64,000 bases of DNA from positions 115,204-179,203 of the forward strand of contig CACYFF010000001.1 in assembly GCA_902773665.1 (NCBI GenBank), read 5' to 3'. The stretch comes from an uncultured Eubacteriales bacterium (GTDB taxonomy: Bacteria; Bacillota; Clostridia; Peptostreptococcales; Anaerovoracaceae). Below, piece after piece: positions 22,729 to 32,852 of this stretch; positions within the stretch are counted from its first letter, which is position 1; each line of letters begins with the position of its first letter. The notes beneath the pieces are model-generated. The model did no database searches. It had not been told where the DNA came from and saw only the letters and a program-made list of their open reading frames with translations. A program made the position numbers and the translations under genes.

Positions 22729-23481
22729 TTATCCCTCCTGCCGGGCGCTTTTTTCTTCGATGAGTTTTACGGTAATGTCGCCATAGCGCTTCTTCTGCTC
22801 GGCCGTGACCGACTTCTGCTTGATGAGCTCCAGCAGCGACATAAAGGTGATCACCTGATTATAGGGGCTGGTGTCCTCTTTGATCATTTCGGAGAACAGC
22901 AGTTTCTTCTTACCCCGGAACAGCTCCCGGATCTGCAGGATGCGGTTCTCCACCGACATTCTCTGCCGCTCCACCCGTTCGTAGACCCGGCGCATCTCTT
23001 CGATGCGCTGCTTGCGGAACAGGAAGGCGTAGAAAGCCTTGACGAAGGCGTTCATGTCGGTCTTCAGCAGCTCCTCGGGGTCGTCCGCGTAGGCGCTTAA
23101 GTCCTCCTGGGGCTTCGTGCGGCTGTGAGCCGCCGCATCGGACTGCTCTTCCAGGAAGGCCGCCATCTCCTTGTACTGCTTGTACTCCAGGATGCGCGCC
23201 ACGAGATCCGCCCGCGGATCTTCCTCTTCCTCGCCAGTCTCTTCGTCGGCGGACCGGGGCAGCAGCATGCGGCTCTTCAGCTCGATGAGCTCCGCCGCCA
23301 GCACCATGAATTCCTGGGCTACAGCGACATCCTGCGCCTTCATTTCCGCGATGTACTGCAGATATTGAGTTGTAATTTCGGACACCCGGATGTCGTAGAT
23401 GCTCATCTTCGCGTGCTCGATCAGGTAGACGAGCAGGTCGAAGGGCCCTTCGAAGATGTCCAGTTTTACTTTGTACGCCAT
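22729..23481 (-). CDS. scpA: segregation and condensation protein A (kleisin)
   Basis: 250 residues starting MAYKVKLDIFEGPFDLLVYLIEHAKMSIYDI split around residues 1-31, the conserved kleisin N-terminus that binds the SMC neck. LAAELIELKSRMLLP near residue 62 is also diagnostic, and a C-terminal winged helix binds the SMC head. The middle (about 85-130) is acidic and variable. It is in one operon with scpB and the lytic transglycosylase gene (9 bases upstream). Confidence 0.96.
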   Translation of the reverse strand: MAYKVKLDIFEGPFDLLVYLIEHAKMSIYDIRVSEITTQYLQYIAEMKAQDVAVAQEFMVLAAELIELKSRMLLPRSADEETGEEEEDPRADLVARILEYKQYKEMAAFLEEQSDAAAHSRTKPQEDLSAYADDPEELLKTDMNAFVKAFYAFLFRKQRIEEMRRVYERVERQRMSVENRILQIRELFRGKKKLLFSEMIKEDTSPYNQVITFMSLLELIKQKSVTAEQKKRYGDITVKLIEEKSARQEG

Positions 23482-23490
23482 AGGTCTTCC

Positions 23491-24816
23491 CTATTCTCCG
23501 GCCGTCTCCTCTTCCGTCTCGAGATGAGGCTCCAGGGGGCCGAAATCGAATGCGGTGCTGCAGCCGCGGCTGCGCATCCAGCCCTGGATCGTCTGCTGGT
23601 GACCCAGCACATGCTCCGCATACGCGGTGCTGTAATCGCCGCTGGCCACCTTGCCGGGACCCGCGTTGTAGGCCGACAGCGCCGTCGTGGCGTTGCCGTA
23701 GCTGTGCAGGAACCGGGCGATGTAGCTGGCGCCGAACTGGATGTTCATGTGGGGGTCATACAGGGCGGCCACGGAATAGCCGAAACGCGCCCCGGTCCTT
23801 GGCATGATCTGCATCATGCCCACGGCGCCGCCGCCCACCACGTCCTTGCGGAACGCGCTCTCGTTTCTCGCCACCGCCATCAGGAAGATCGGATCCACGC
23901 CGGATACCGCGCCTTCGTGGCGGAACAGATAGACGAAATACAGGGATTCGGGGTAGGTGATCCGCCGGTTGAGCGACCGCATAAAGCTGGCCAGTCCCTC
24001 GATGTAGGCGGCGTTCGCCGCGTTGTAGTAGCTTTCCGCCGGAATGTCCGGGTCGGTACTGATGTAAACGCCGGAGGTCTCGTCCACGAAGACGCTCCAG
24101 CCGAATTCTTCGTTTTCAGTAAACCAGTCGAACGGCAGGTACCAGAGACCGTTCTGCTCGCGCAGGATGCTTGCGCAGCCGTGCAGCTGCCGCCGTTCGA
24201 TGGACTTGCGGGAGTAGCCCAGCTTTTCGCCCAGATCCCAGGGCAGATCTTCGATCCAGGGGAAGGTGTCCAGCCACAGGGCCATGCGCTCGGCTTCCGC
24301 CTCTTCCTGGAGACGCTCTTCTTCGCTCTTGCCCGCCTCGCCGGGGATGTCGTCCGTCAGCACGATGCGGTATTCCCGCTGCACCTGTGCCGCAGAATCC
24401 TTCAGATTGCAGGTGAGGCGGCCGGTATCCAGAGCGCTCACCTCCGCGGTGCTGTCCGCGTCGTGCATCAGGATGAGTTTATCCGTGCGGATGACGTCGA
24501 TCTCGAAGCCCAGCACGCTGCGCCAGGTCTCGTCCAACGCGAAAAACAGCTGGCCGCTGTCTCCGCCAAGCACGTACAGGGGATGCTCGATCTCAAAGTT
24601 GTGCAGATGGTTGCCGTTTATGAAAATGTCCTTCGCCACGTACCAAAGCTCCACGTCGTCCGGCTGATAGGACAGCGCGTCGGGCCGTGCTTCTTCTTCG
24701 ATCGCCGTTCCCAGATTAGATTCGAACCCTTCGATCCAATAGGCGAAAACGGAGAGCACGACGGCCCAGAGTACGAGGATGAGGACCTGCCACCAATATC
24801 TATGCTGATGTCGCAA
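23491..24816 (-). CDS. membrane-anchored lytic transglycosylase (SLT domain)
   Basis: 441 residues. One N-terminal membrane anchor (about 9-26) follows a His/Arg-rich start. Residues 40-290 have no clear family. The C-terminal SLT domain starts near 305: VDPIFLMAVARNESAF with the catalytic Glu, GAVGMMQIMP, and ALSAYNAGPGKV. It would cleave peptidoglycan glycan strands outside the membrane. The gene has its own promoter at 24854-24883 and leads the operon with scpA, scpB, EamA and HAD genes. Linkage of a murein hydrolase to scpAB is unusual but may be chance. Confidence 0.9.
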   Translation of the reverse strand: MRHQHRYWWQVLILVLWAVVLSVFAYWIEGFESNLGTAIEEEARPDALSYQPDDVELWYVAKDIFINGNHLHNFEIEHPLYVLGGDSGQLFFALDETWRSVLGFEIDVIRTDKLILMHDADSTAEVSALDTGRLTCNLKDSAAQVQREYRIVLTDDIPGEAGKSEEERLQEEAEAERMALWLDTFPWIEDLPWDLGEKLGYSRKSIERRQLHGCASILREQNGLWYLPFDWFTENEEFGWSVFVDETSGVYISTDPDIPAESYYNAANAAYIEGLASFMRSLNRRITYPESLYFVYLFRHEGAVSGVDPIFLMAVARNESAFRKDVVGGGAVGMMQIMPRTGARFGYSVAALYDPHMNIQFGASYIARFLHSYGNATTALSAYNAGPGKVASGDYSTAYAEHVLGHQQTIQGWMRSRGCSTAFDFGPLEPHLETEEETAGE

Positions 24817-24853
24817 AGGCGATTCCTCCTCGTGTGCGTGTGCACAGACAGTT

Positions 24854-24883
24854 ATTATATCATAAAGTCTGCAGAATATGCAA
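24854..24883 (-). promoter_or_regulatory. promoter of the transglycosylase-scpAB operon
   Basis: Minus-strand TTGCAT (24878-24883), 18-bp spacer, TATAAT (24854-24859), 38 bases before the start codon. Confidence 0.7.
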
Positions 24884-24893
24884 TTTTAAGGGG

Positions 24894-24923
24894 TTGAGGG
24901 CAGTTTACGGCCTATGATATAAT
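24894..24923 (+). promoter_or_regulatory. promoter of the 2-hydroxyacid dehydrogenase gene
   Basis: TTGAGG (24894-24899), 18-bp spacer, TATAAT (24918-24923), about 50 bases before ATG. It is back-to-back with the minus promoter at 24854-24883. Confidence 0.7.
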
Positions 24924-24973
24924 CATAATACATAATCTAGATATACACAAATTCTGCAAAAAAGGAGATCGTC

Positions 24974-25948
24974 ATGTACAACGTATTGTGTGTGCTTCCC
25001 GTTAACGAAGAAGAAAAAGAAATGCTCAAGGCCGCCGGCGGAGACGCCTGCGAATATTGCTGGTCCACCCAGGAGAGCGTGACCCGGGAAGAACTGGAAT
25101 GGGCCGACGTCCTGATCGGCTGCGTGGATACCGACAAGCTGGTGGATCTTCCGAAGATGAAGTTCGTGCAGCTGGATTCCGCCGGTTCCGACGGCTATGC
25201 GAAGCTGGAAATGTTCCATGAACCCCAGCGCTGTCTGCTGTCCAACTCCACGGGCGCTTACGGCGGCACCATCGCGGAATACATGATCGGTTCGATCATC
25301 ATGCTTATCCGGCACTTCCAGGTCTACCGCGATCACATGAAGGAACATAAATGGCAGCGGGTGGAACTGCCCACCTGCATCACCGAGCACCATGCGCTGG
25401 TCATCGGCTTGGGCGATATCGGGGTCAACTTCGCAGAGCGGATGAAAGCCCTGGGCTGCAGCGTTTCCGCCGTCCGCAGAACAGTTGGCGAAAAGCCGGA
25501 CTGCGTGGATGAAGTCGGTACGCTGGAGGACCTGCCCCGGCTGCTGCCCGAAGCGGATTTCGTAGCCCTGTGCCTGCCCAATTCTCCGGCGACCCAGAAG
25601 GTCATCAACAAAGAGACGCTGGCCATGATGAAGCCCGGCGCCATCCTCGTAAACGTGGGCCGCGGCACCGCTGTGGACTCCGATGCCCTGGCGGAAGCGC
25701 TGAATTCCGGCCATCTGGGCGGCGCAGCGCTGGACGTTACCGATCCGGAACCGCTGCCGGCGGATCATCCCCTGTGGGATTGCCGCAACTGCCTGGTGAC
25801 CCCGCACGTGGCAGGGCTGTTCCGTCAGCTATATCCCTTCCGCCGCATCGTGGAGCGGTCTGTCACCAATCTGGGCCACTTCGTAAAGGGAGAACCCTTA
25901 GAGAGCGTCGTGGACCTTGCCACCGGCTACCGGGTGAGCAGATCGTAA
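24974..25948 (+). CDS. D-isomer-specific 2-hydroxyacid dehydrogenase
   Basis: 324 residues. The NAD-binding Rossmann motif is VIGLGDIGVNFAERM (about 138-152). The catalytic residues fall in VNVGRGTAVD (Arg), DVTDPEPLPADHPLW (Glu) and TPHVAG (His), the standard Arg-Glu-His set. It reduces a 2-oxoacid to the D-2-hydroxyacid or the reverse; specificity is not readable. AAAGGAG lies 7 bases before ATG. It is a single gene with its own promoter and a strong terminator. Confidence 0.92.
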   Translation: MYNVLCVLPVNEEEKEMLKAAGGDACEYCWSTQESVTREELEWADVLIGCVDTDKLVDLPKMKFVQLDSAGSDGYAKLEMFHEPQRCLLSNSTGAYGGTIAEYMIGSIIMLIRHFQVYRDHMKEHKWQRVELPTCITEHHALVIGLGDIGVNFAERMKALGCSVSAVRRTVGEKPDCVDEVGTLEDLPRLLPEADFVALCLPNSPATQKVINKETLAMMKPGAILVNVGRGTAVDSDALAEALNSGHLGGAALDVTDPEPLPADHPLWDCRNCLVTPHVAGLFRQLYPFRRIVERSVTNLGHFVKGEPLESVVDLATGYRVSRS

Positions 25949-25971
25949 CGGCATAAAGAGAAGATTAAAAG

Positions 25972-26002
25972 AAGCGCAGGCATCGCAGCCTGCGCTTTTC
26001 TC
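25972..26002 (+). terminator. intrinsic terminator after the dehydrogenase gene
   Basis: AAGCGCAGG / CCTGCGCTT stem with 8-base loop region, followed by TTCTC. The A-run on the left also makes it usable by the convergent PhzF transcript. Confidence 0.75.
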
Positions 26003-26013
26003 GTATACGCTTT

Positions 26014-26895
26014 TTACAGATAGATCTCGCCTTCTGCCAGGATGGCTGCTACGCCGCCCACGCGGATCTTGACCGAGCCGTCTTCCAGAATGCTTAAACG
26101 GCTGGAGATCTTGGAAGGTCTGTCCATGGCCTCGCCCTGGATAAACAGGTTGTCGACTTCTGGCTTTACGATGCCGCGCTTGTAGAGATAATAGGTGAGC
26201 GCGCCGTTGGAAGTGCCGGTGGCCGCCTCTTCGTCGATGTCGTACAGCGGCGCAAAGTTGCGGCAGTGGACGCCGTCCGCTTCGGACAGCGTAAAAGCAT
26301 GTACACCCGTTACGTTATAGGCGGCGGACAGATCCGACAGGGCCTTCATGTCCGGAGCCAGAGCGTTGAGAGCCGCCATATCCTTGACCGGCATCATGAT
26401 GTCTACGAGACCGGTGGAGACCATCTCGGGATAGAGGGTCTGGCCTTCGAATTCCGGAGTGCAGCTTTCCGCACCCATCACCTTGCAGAGCTCCTCGACC
26501 TTGGCCGGGTCATCGATGAGACCGAAGGTCTTGGCCTCGCCCATATCCATCAGCACGCCGCTCTCGGTAACCAGCACCTGCAGGTCGCCCGCCAGCGTCT
26601 TGAAATCGCAGGTGTCGCCCGCCGCGATCTTGCCGCTCTTCAGCAGCGTATAGAAGGTGGCGATGGTGGCGTGACCGCACAGATCCACCTCGGCCGCCGG
26701 GGTAAAGTAGCGCACATGGTACTTCTTGCCGCCCAGTTCTTTGAGGAACGCGGTCTCGGAATAGCGCAGCTCCGCCGCGGTCTTTCTCATGGTCTCGTCG
26801 TCGGGGAAGTCCGCGCCGGCGGGGATGTATACGACGCCTGCGGGGTTGCCGCCGAAGACCTGGTCGGTAAATGCGTCTACGATATAAAGTTTCAT
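26014..26895 (-). CDS. PhzF family isomerase/epimerase-like protein
   Basis: 293 residues. The N-terminus LYIVDAFTDQVFGGNPAGVV and the catalytic glutamate in RYSETAFL (Glu47) mark the PhzF family, with two mirrored half-domains of the diaminopimelate-epimerase fold; DLCGHATIA (about 72-80) and ATGTSNGAL (near 220) are the paired catalytic loops. No phenazine genes are near, so it is one of the many housekeeping PhzF proteins of unknown substrate. It ends the minus-strand run that starts at truA. Confidence 0.9.
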   Translation of the reverse strand: MKLYIVDAFTDQVFGGNPAGVVYIPAGADFPDDETMRKTAAELRYSETAFLKELGGKKYHVRYFTPAAEVDLCGHATIATFYTLLKSGKIAAGDTCDFKTLAGDLQVLVTESGVLMDMGEAKTFGLIDDPAKVEELCKVMGAESCTPEFEGQTLYPEMVSTGLVDIMMPVKDMAALNALAPDMKALSDLSAAYNVTGVHAFTLSEADGVHCRNFAPLYDIDEEAATGTSNGALTYYLYKRGIVKPEVDNLFIQGEAMDRPSKISSRLSILEDGSVKIRVGGVAAILAEGEIYL

Positions 26896-26930
26896 CGCTC
26901 CTGCCTCCTTTCAGCAGTTCTGCCTATCCG

Positions 26931-28040
26931 TTAAAACCGTTCTTTTAAGGCCGCAACGATGCGCTCGCAGGCGTGTCCATCCCCATAGGGGTTGACCGCG
27001 TGAGCCATGGCATCGTAGGCCGTCTTGTCCGTTAAAAGTTCCTTCGCCATCCGGTAAATGGTCTCCCGCTCCACGCCGGCCAGCTTGGCCGTACCGGCTT
27101 CCACAGCTTCGGGGCGCTCGGTCTCCCGGCGCACGACCAGCACGGGTTTGCCCAGGGCCGGAGCCTCCTCCTGCATACCGCCGGAGTCCGTCAGGATGAA
27201 GTAGGACCGGGCCATCAGATTGACGAAGGGCTGGTAGGTCTGGGGCTCGATCAGATGCACGTTATCGATGCCCTTCAGGTATTCGTCCGCCTCGGCGCGC
27301 ACCTTCGGATTCAGGTGCACGGGGTAAACGACCTCGACCTCGTCCTGGAATTCCCGGGCGATGTCGGCGATCGCGGAGAAGATGTGGGCCATATATTCCC
27401 CCAGGTTCTCCCGCCGGTGGCAGGTGACGGTGATCACCTTTTTGTGCTCGAAATCGATGCTCCGCAGGGTCTCGTCCTCGAATTCGTAGGGCTTGCCCGC
27501 TACTTGCAGCAGCGCATCGATGACAGTATTGCCGGTGATGACGATCTTTTCATCTGCAATATTTTCGCGCAGCAGGTTCTGCCGGTTGCGCTCCGTCGGA
27601 GCAAAATGCACGTCCGCGATGTGACCCGTCAGCACCCGGTTCATCTCCTCCGGGAACGGCGAATACTTGTCGTAGGTGCGTAGGCCCGCCTCCACATGGC
27701 CCACCGCGATCTGCTGATAGAAGCAGGCCAGGGCCGTTACGAAGGTGGTGCTGGTGTCGCCGTGGACCAGGACCACGTCGGGCTTTTCTTTCTGCAGCAC
27801 CGGTTCCAGCCCCGTGAGCACGTTGGCCGTGATCATGGAGATGGTCTGGTTGGGCTGCATGATGTTCAGATCGTAATCCGGCGTCAGCTCAAACAGCTCC
27901 AGCACCTGGTCCAGCATCTGGCGGTGCTGCGCCGTTACACAGAGCACGGAATCGATCTCGGGGTCATCCTGCAGGGCCCGCACCAGCGGCGCCATTTTGA
28001 TCGCTTCGGGACGGGTCCCGAACACAGACATTACTTTCAT
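26931..28040 (-). CDS. wecB: UDP-N-acetylglucosamine 2-epimerase (non-hydrolysing)
   Basis: 369 residues from ATG at 28040 ([16 protein letters not shown]). Conserved segments are VHGDTSTT (near 95), GHVEAGLRT (near 115), TCHRRENLG (near 205) and [10 protein letters not shown] (near 285). It interconverts UDP-GlcNAc and UDP-ManNAc for wall teichoic acid or surface polysaccharide. Its start overlaps the stop of the WecA-like gene (TAATG), so the two are coupled and probably supply the same glycan. Confidence 0.93.
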   Translation of the reverse strand: MKVMSVFGTRPEAIKMAPLVRALQDDPEIDSVLCVTAQHRQMLDQVLELFELTPDYDLNIMQPNQTISMITANVLTGLEPVLQKEKPDVVLVHGDTSTTFVTALACFYQQIAVGHVEAGLRTYDKYSPFPEEMNRVLTGHIADVHFAPTERNRQNLLRENIADEKIVITGNTVIDALLQVAGKPYEFEDETLRSIDFEHKKVITVTCHRRENLGEYMAHIFSAIADIAREFQDEVEVVYPVHLNPKVRAEADEYLKGIDNVHLIEPQTYQPFVNLMARSYFILTDSGGMQEEAPALGKPVLVVRRETERPEAVEAGTAKLAGVERETIYRMAKELLTDKTAYDAMAHAVNPYGDGHACERIVAALKERF

Positions 28041-29107
28041 TAATCTTCCTCGTGATAGACCATATCTTCCTGCTTTTCCTCCGGCTCGTGTACGATGCCG
28101 ATGCCCAGGAAGATAAAGATGAGCATGCCGGCGGTGGCGGTGAGCACGCCGCAGGCCAGCCGCACGTGCAGCGTCCACAGGATGCCTGCAACGCCCATGA
28201 TGGTACTGATGGAATACAGGGCCAGAACGGTTCTCCGCTGCCCGAATCCCATAGCCATGATGCGGTGGTGCAGGTGGCCTTTGTCCGCCTGCATGATGGG
28301 TTTGTGGTTCGCCATGCGCCGTACGATGGCGAAGGCGGTATCGAAGATCGGCAGCGCCAGGATGAGGATGGGGATGATCGTCGCGAACAGCGTGGTGCCC
28401 TTCGTGGGCTTATCGCCTATTAACGATACGCTCGCCAGCAGATAGCCCAGGAGCATGCTGCCCGCATCTCCCATAAAGATCTTGGCGGGATGGAAATTCC
28501 AGATCAGGAAGCCCATCGTCGCGCCCGCCAGCCCCAGGATGAGCATGCAGGTCTCCTCCCGGTTCGTTACATAGGCCGTGTAGGCTACGGACAGGCAGGC
28601 GATGCAGGTGATCCCCGCCGCCAGGCCGTCCAGGCCGTCGATCAGGTTGATGGTGTTCGTGATGCCCACGATCCAGATGACGGTCACCAGGAAGGCGATC
28701 ACCTTCGGGAAGGCGATGTACCAGGGTCCCCAGGGCAGCACGTTCGCCATGCCGCGGATCTGGATGGTGTTGAAATACAGGATCGCGGCGCAGGCGATCT
28801 GCCCGGCCAGCTTGACTTTCGGCCGCAGCCCCTTAATGTCGTCGTAGATACCCAGAAGCAGGATGCAGGTGGACCCCACCAGAAGTCCGATGGTCTGCGC
28901 GTTCCAGACGCCCAGGCGGATGAAACCCACCAAAGCGCCTAAGTAGATAGCGATGCCGCCGAACCGGGGGATCGGCTTTTTATGCATGCGCCGGTTATCC
29001 TTGGGCACATCTACCGCGCCGATCTTCGGCGCGATCTTGATCGCGACGGGGGTCAGAACGGCGGTGACCAGCAGAGCCGTCAGAAACGTCGCAAGATAAT
29101 TACTCAT
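28040..29107 (-). CDS. undecaprenyl-phosphate GlcNAc-1-phosphate transferase (WecA/TagO-like)
   Basis: 355 residues with about ten membrane segments. Family motifs: cytoplasmic KPIPRFGG (about 45-52), [11 protein letters not shown] (catalytic DD, near 90), [13 protein letters not shown] (near 155), [14 protein letters not shown] (near 210) and HLHHRI (near 280). It attaches GlcNAc-1-P to the lipid carrier, the first step of wall teichoic acid or related polymer synthesis. Coupling to wecB fits that job. MraY is excluded by its shorter DGLDGLA context and the HLHHR form. Confidence 0.93.
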   Translation of the reverse strand: MSNYLATFLTALLVTAVLTPVAIKIAPKIGAVDVPKDNRRMHKKPIPRFGGIAIYLGALVGFIRLGVWNAQTIGLLVGSTCILLLGIYDDIKGLRPKVKLAGQIACAAILYFNTIQIRGMANVLPWGPWYIAFPKVIAFLVTVIWIVGITNTINLIDGLDGLAAGITCIACLSVAYTAYVTNREETCMLILGLAGATMGFLIWNFHPAKIFMGDAGSMLLGYLLASVSLIGDKPTKGTTLFATIIPILILALPIFDTAFAIVRRMANHKPIMQADKGHLHHRIMAMGFGQRRTVLALYSISTIMGVAGILWTLHVRLACGVLTATAGMLIFIFLGIGIVHEPEEKQEDMVYHEED

Positions 29108-29558
29108 GCAGTTCTCCCATTACGTCGATCACCAGACCCGCCTCTTTGGCCATCTCCTGGGCCAGCTCGTCCGGATAGCTCTCCTTGATGACGACCCGCT
29201 TGATGCCGGCGTTGATGATCATTTTCGTGCAGATGACGCAGGGCTGCGTCGTGCAGTACAGCGTGCCTCCCTCGATGCTGCTGCCCATGCAGGCCGCCTG
29301 GATGATGGCGTTCTGCTCCGCGTGCAGGCCCCGGCACAGCTCGTGCATCTTGCCGGAGGGCACGTTGAGCTGCTGGCGCAGGCAGCCGGTCTCTTCGCAG
29401 TGCCGGATGCCCTTGGGTACGCCGTTGTAGCCGGTGGCGATGACGCGGTTATCCTTTACGATGACCGCTCCCACCCCTCTGCGCAGGCAGGTGCTGCGCT
29501 GACGGGCGAGTTCCGCCATTTCCATGAAGTACTCATCCCAAGTCGGTCGTTTGCTCAT
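29100..29558 (-). CDS. comEB: dCMP deaminase (ComEB type)
   Basis: 152 residues with the zinc motif of the cytidine/dCMP deaminase family: HAEQNAI (near 78) and PCVICTKMI (near 105). [10 protein letters not shown] near 42 is typical of dCMP deaminases. It makes dUMP for thymidylate synthesis. The 3' end overlaps the WecA-like start by 8 bases and the 5' end overlaps truA by 26 bases, so the genes are tightly packed. Confidence 0.93.
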   Translation of the reverse strand: MSKRPTWDEYFMEMAELARQRSTCLRRGVGAVIVKDNRVIATGYNGVPKGIRHCEETGCLRQQLNVPSGKMHELCRGLHAEQNAIIQAACMGSSIEGGTLYCTTQPCVICTKMIINAGIKRVVIKESYPDELAQEMAKEAGLVIDVMGELHE

Positions 29559-30324
29559 CGTAGTACACCTCTTTCAGGTACAGTCCTTGGGGCGGCGCCG
29601 TATGTCCGGCCCTCCCCCGGTCTTTGGATGCGATGATATCGCTTAATTCCGATGCGTCCTTCTTTCCCAGGCCCACTTCCACCAGCGTGCCCACGATGAT
29701 GCGCACCATGTTGTATAGAAAACCGTTTCCCTTGATGGAAACCGTGATATATTCGCCGTCCTGCTGGATGTCCAGGGCCCATACCGTGCGGACCGTGGTC
29801 TCCCGGGGCGTGCCGCCCGCCGTCTGAAAACACGCGAAATCGTGGGTCCCGACGATCTGTGCGGCGGCTTTTCGCATGGCATCCACATCGAGAGGCTGGC
29901 GTACCTGATAATAGCGGGTCCGCTTAAAGAGGTCCGGATGTTCGCCGTTGCGGATCTTGTAGATATACTGCTTGCCCTTCGCGCTGTAGCGGGCATGGAA
30001 TCCTTCCGGCATCTCCTTCGCCTCCAGGATCTCGATCTCGCCGACGCCCTCCCGCTTCTGGGTGATGAGGCAGTCGTTCAGGGCCTTTTTTATGCGCTCC
30101 GTGGGGATGCCGTGGTCTTCGAGAAGCAGCGTCGCCGTCTGACCCAGAGCATGTACGCCCGCGTCCGTCCGGCTGCAGCCGTCGATCTTCACCTCCCGGC
30201 CCAGCACCCGGGCCAGGGCTTCCTCGACGCATCCGCACACGGTCTTTTTGCCCGGCAATCTCTGCCAGCCATGAAACCCGGTGCCGTCGTATGCGATTTT
30301 CAGGAAGATGTTGCGTGTAGCCAT
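29533..30324 (-). CDS. truA: tRNA pseudouridine(38-40) synthase
   Basis: 263 residues. Start [16 protein letters not shown] and the catalytic aspartate in [14 protein letters not shown] (about Asp52) are diagnostic for Tru[18 protein letters not shown] near 205 is also conserved. It modifies U38-U40 in the tRNA anticodon arm. First gene of a packed run with comEB, the WecA-like gene and wecB. The glnS terminator lies just upstream. Confidence 0.95.
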   Translation of the reverse strand: MATRNIFLKIAYDGTGFHGWQRLPGKKTVCGCVEEALARVLGREVKIDGCSRTDAGVHALGQTATLLLEDHGIPTERIKKALNDCLITQKREGVGEIEILEAKEMPEGFHARYSAKGKQYIYKIRNGEHPDLFKRTRYYQVRQPLDVDAMRKAAAQIVGTHDFACFQTAGGTPRETTVRTVWALDIQQDGEYITVSIKGNGFLYNMVRIIVGTLVEVGLGKKDASELSDIIASKDRGRAGHTAPPQGLYLKEVYYDEQTTDLG

Positions 30325-30360
30325 ACACAGTTATTTTAGCATAAACAGGATTGACCCACA

Positions 30361-30390
30361 ATAAAAGACCCGCCGGATGGCGGGTCTTTG
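30361..30390 (-). terminator. intrinsic terminator of glnS
   Basis: Minus-strand stem AAGACCCGCC / GGCGGGTCTT followed by TTATT. The same 10-bp stem ends the Lrp gene at 32776-32804. Confidence 0.85.
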
Positions 30391-30403
30391 CGGTATTTCG
30401 CTT

Positions 30404-32080
30404 TTACTTCTTGTAGGAGCTCTTCAGGCCGACGGTCTGGTTGAACACCGGTTCGCCTTCCTTGGAGAGGACGGTGTCGGTGATGTAGTAGCCGTTGCGG
30501 AAGAACTGGAAGCGGTCACCGGCCTTGGCGTCCTTGAGGGACGGCTCAGCCTTGGCAGCCTTGTCCTGTCTGCTGTTCGGGTCGAAGTGGTTGTAGCCGG
30601 TCTCGTCGGGCAGCGCCAGGTAGGTGTAGTTGCGAACCGGGATGTCGACGCAGGTCGCAGCGTCCACCCAGTGGATGGTGCCCTTCACCTTGCGGGAATC
30701 CGCGCCGGGAGTGCCGGACTTGGTGTCCGGATCGTAAGTGCAGTGGATCTCGACCACGTTGCCTTCGGCGTCCTTGACGACGTCGGTGCAGGTGACGAAG
30801 TAAGCGCCCTTCAGACGGACTTCGTTGCCCGGGAACATGCGGAAGTACTTCTTTGCGGGAACTTCCATGAAGTCTTCCTTTTCGATCCACAGCTCTCTGG
30901 AGAAGGAAACTTCGCGGGTGCCCTTCTCGGGATCTGCGGCGTTCTCCAGGGTGCACATCTCGGACTTGCCCTCGGGATAGTTGTCGATGACCACCTTGAG
31001 CGGATCGAGAACGACCATTCTGTTCTCGACCTTGTTCTTCAGGTCTTCGCGGACGAAGTATTCCAGCTGGTCGTAGTCGACCTTGTTTTCGGCCTTGGCG
31101 ACGCCTACGGATTCGCAGAACGCGCGCAGCGCTTCGGGGGTGTAGCCTCTTCTGCGCATGCCGGCGATGGTGCAGAGTCTGGGGTCGTCCCAGCTCTCGA
31201 TGATGCCTTCGTTGACCAGACGCTTAATGTTGCGCTTGGACATGATGGTGTTGGTCAGGCCCAGCTTGGCAAATTCGATCTGCTGGGGCGGTTCGGGCCA
31301 TTCCAGCTTCTCCAGGACCCAGTTGTACAGAGGTCTGTGATCCTCGAACTCCAGGGTGCAGATGGAGTGGGTGATGCCTTCGATCGCGTCTTCGATGGGG
31401 TGCGCATAGTCGTACATGGGATAGACGCACCACTTGTCGCCGGTGTTGTGGTGAGATGCGTGCAGCACGCGGTAGATGACGGGGTCACGCATGTTGATGT
31501 TCGGAGACGCCATATCGATTTTGGCGCGCAGACAGACTTCGCCGTCCGCATACTTGCCGTCTCTCATGTCGTGGAAGATCTGCAGGGATTCTTCCCAGGG
31601 GCGGTCCCGGTAGGGGCTGTTGGTGCCCGGCTGGGTGAGAGTGCCTCTGCCCGCCTTGATCTCGTCCGCCGTCTCAGCGCTGATGTAGGCGTTTCCGTCG
31701 CGGATCAGCTTTTCGGCGCACTCGTACATCTTATCGAAATAGTCGGAAGCAAAGAGGAGGTTATCCCACTGGAAGCCCAGCCACTGCACGTCCTTTTCGA
31801 TGTTGCCTACGAATTCCTCATCTTCGGTGATGGGGTTCGTGTCGTCGTAACGCAGATTGAAGACGCCGCCGTACTTGAGCGCTGTGCCGGCATTCAGACA
31901 GATGGACTTGCAGTGTCCGATGTGCAGGTATCCGTTGGGCTCTGGCGGGAATCTGGTACGAATCTCTCTGTGGTACTTCTGATTTTTGATGTCTTCATCG
32001 ATGATGTCGTGGATGAAGTTACCGGCCATGGTAGTGCCGAAATTGGTACCGTCAGCCTTCTTGATAAGATCCTCAGCCAT
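30404..32080 (-). CDS. glnS: glutaminyl-tRNA synthetase
   Basis: 558 residues, the usual length for GlnRS. HIGH motif in [12 protein letters not shown] (His53), and [10 protein letters not shown] near residue 270 as the KMSKS equivalent. The R-Y-D-D-T-N-P segment near 79 and the C-terminal beta-barrel anticodon domain with [10 protein letters not shown] fit GlnRS over GluRS. Many Bacillota lack GlnRS and rely on GatCAB; clostridial lineages with GlnRS are known. It has its own promoter and terminator. Confidence 0.96.
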   Translation of the reverse strand: MAEDLIKKADGTNFGTTMAGNFIHDIIDEDIKNQKYHREIRTRFPPEPNGYLHIGHCKSICLNAGTALKYGGVFNLRYDDTNPITEDEEFVGNIEKDVQWLGFQWDNLLFASDYFDKMYECAEKLIRDGNAYISAETADEIKAGRGTLTQPGTNSPYRDRPWEESLQIFHDMRDGKYADGEVCLRAKIDMASPNINMRDPVIYRVLHASHHNTGDKWCVYPMYDYAHPIEDAIEGITHSICTLEFEDHRPLYNWVLEKLEWPEPPQQIEFAKLGLTNTIMSKRNIKRLVNEGIIESWDDPRLCTIAGMRRRGYTPEALRAFCESVGVAKAENKVDYDQLEYFVREDLKNKVENRMVVLDPLKVVIDNYPEGKSEMCTLENAADPEKGTREVSFSRELWIEKEDFMEVPAKKYFRMFPGNEVRLKGAYFVTCTDVVKDAEGNVVEIHCTYDPDTKSGTPGADSRKVKGTIHWVDAATCVDIPVRNYTYLALPDETGYNHFDPNSRQDKAAKAEPSLKDAKAGDRFQFFRNGYYITDTVLSKEGEPVFNQTVGLKSSYKK

Positions 32081-32122
32081 TGTTTCCTCCTAAATAGTTG
32101 AAATTATATAAATACAGAGTTA

Positions 32123-32151
32123 ATTATATAGGAAAGCCTCACAAGATGCAA
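32123..32151 (-). promoter_or_regulatory. promoter of glnS
   Basis: Minus-strand TTGCAT (32146-32151), 17-bp spacer, TATAAT (32123-32128), about 43 bases before the glnS start. Confidence 0.75.
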
Positions 32152-32224
32152 AAGAAATGTTGGAAGGTTGCGCGCAGTGACCCGGAGAACTGCTTTCCAG
32201 CAATAATTTTTTTCGGCAAAATAG

Positions 32225-32253
32225 TTGCATCTTCTTAATTATTTTGGTATATT
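32225..32253 (+). promoter_or_regulatory. promoter of the Lrp/AsnC gene
   Basis: TTGCAT (32225-32230), 17-bp spacer, TATATT (32248-32253). The start codon follows at 32285 after AAAGGAGG. Confidence 0.75.
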
Positions 32254-32284
32254 AACGATATCCGCAAAAGAAAAGGAGGCAAAT

Positions 32285-32749
32285 ATGGCATTAGACACAA
32301 TAGATGTTAAGATCCTGGAAGTTCTGCAGGAGAATGCTCGCGTATCCATCTCCGAACTCTCCAAGCAGGTCAATCTCTCCCTTTCCGCCGTCAGCGAACG
32401 GCTCAAGAAACTGGAGAGCAGCAGCATCATCGAACAGTACACCACCGTCCTGAATTCCGCAGCGATGGAAAAGGATCTCTCGGTCATCATGATGATCTCC
32501 ATGGAAGATCCCTCCAAGACCGAGGAGTTCGACAAGCTCGTCCACTCGCTCGACGAGATCCTGGAGTGCCACTATATTACCGGCGAATACGACTACGTTC
32601 TGAAGATCACGACGAAGAACACGACGACTTTGGAACAGCTGATGAACAAGATCAAGAGCGTCGAAAGCATCAAGCACACCCAGACGAACGTCATCCTGTC
32701 CACGCTCAAGAATAAGCACAGCGTGGCGCCCATCGCGACGAAGCTGTAA
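32285..32749 (+). CDS. Lrp/AsnC family transcriptional regulator
   Basis: 154 residues from ATG at 32285 (AAAGGAGG 7 bases before). N-terminal helix-turn-helix: DTIDVKILEVLQENARVSISEL then LSAVSERLKKLE (about 30-41). The C-terminal RAM domain has GEYDYVLKI near 103 and a VESIKHTQTNVIL beta strand. Lrp-type proteins sense amino acids and control their metabolism; this one is divergent from glnS, whose promoter region it shares, so glnS or its own gene are possible targets. Effector unknown. Confidence 0.92.
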   Translation: MALDTIDVKILEVLQENARVSISELSKQVNLSLSAVSERLKKLESSSIIEQYTTVLNSAAMEKDLSVIMMISMEDPSKTEEFDKLVHSLDEILECHYITGEYDYVLKITTKNTTTLEQLMNKIKSVESIKHTQTNVILSTLKNKHSVAPIATKL

Positions 32750-32775
32750 AATTGTAAAACACAAATACGCAACGC

Positions 32776-32804
32776 AAAGACCCGCCGATCCGGCGGGTCT
32801 TTTA
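32776..32804 (+). terminator. intrinsic terminator of the Lrp/AsnC gene
   Basis: Stem AAGACCCGCC / GGCGGGTCTT, loop gatcc, followed by TT-rich sequence. Same stem as the glnS terminator. Confidence 0.85.
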
Positions 32805-32852
32805 CGGTTTAATTGATATTTTTAGTATGGTTAGCCCTCGGAGGCAGGCTAT

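Noticed and set aside
30361..30390. Possible regulatory RNA pairing between the glnS and Lrp terminators (same stem)
   Set aside because: Both are simple GC stems with T-tails at gene ends; the shared AAGACCCGCC stem is a common terminator form and no longer match exists.
32225..32284. Upstream start (TTG) for the Lrp gene
   Set aside because: It coincides with the -35 element of the promoter; the ATG at 32285 has an AAAGGAGG site.
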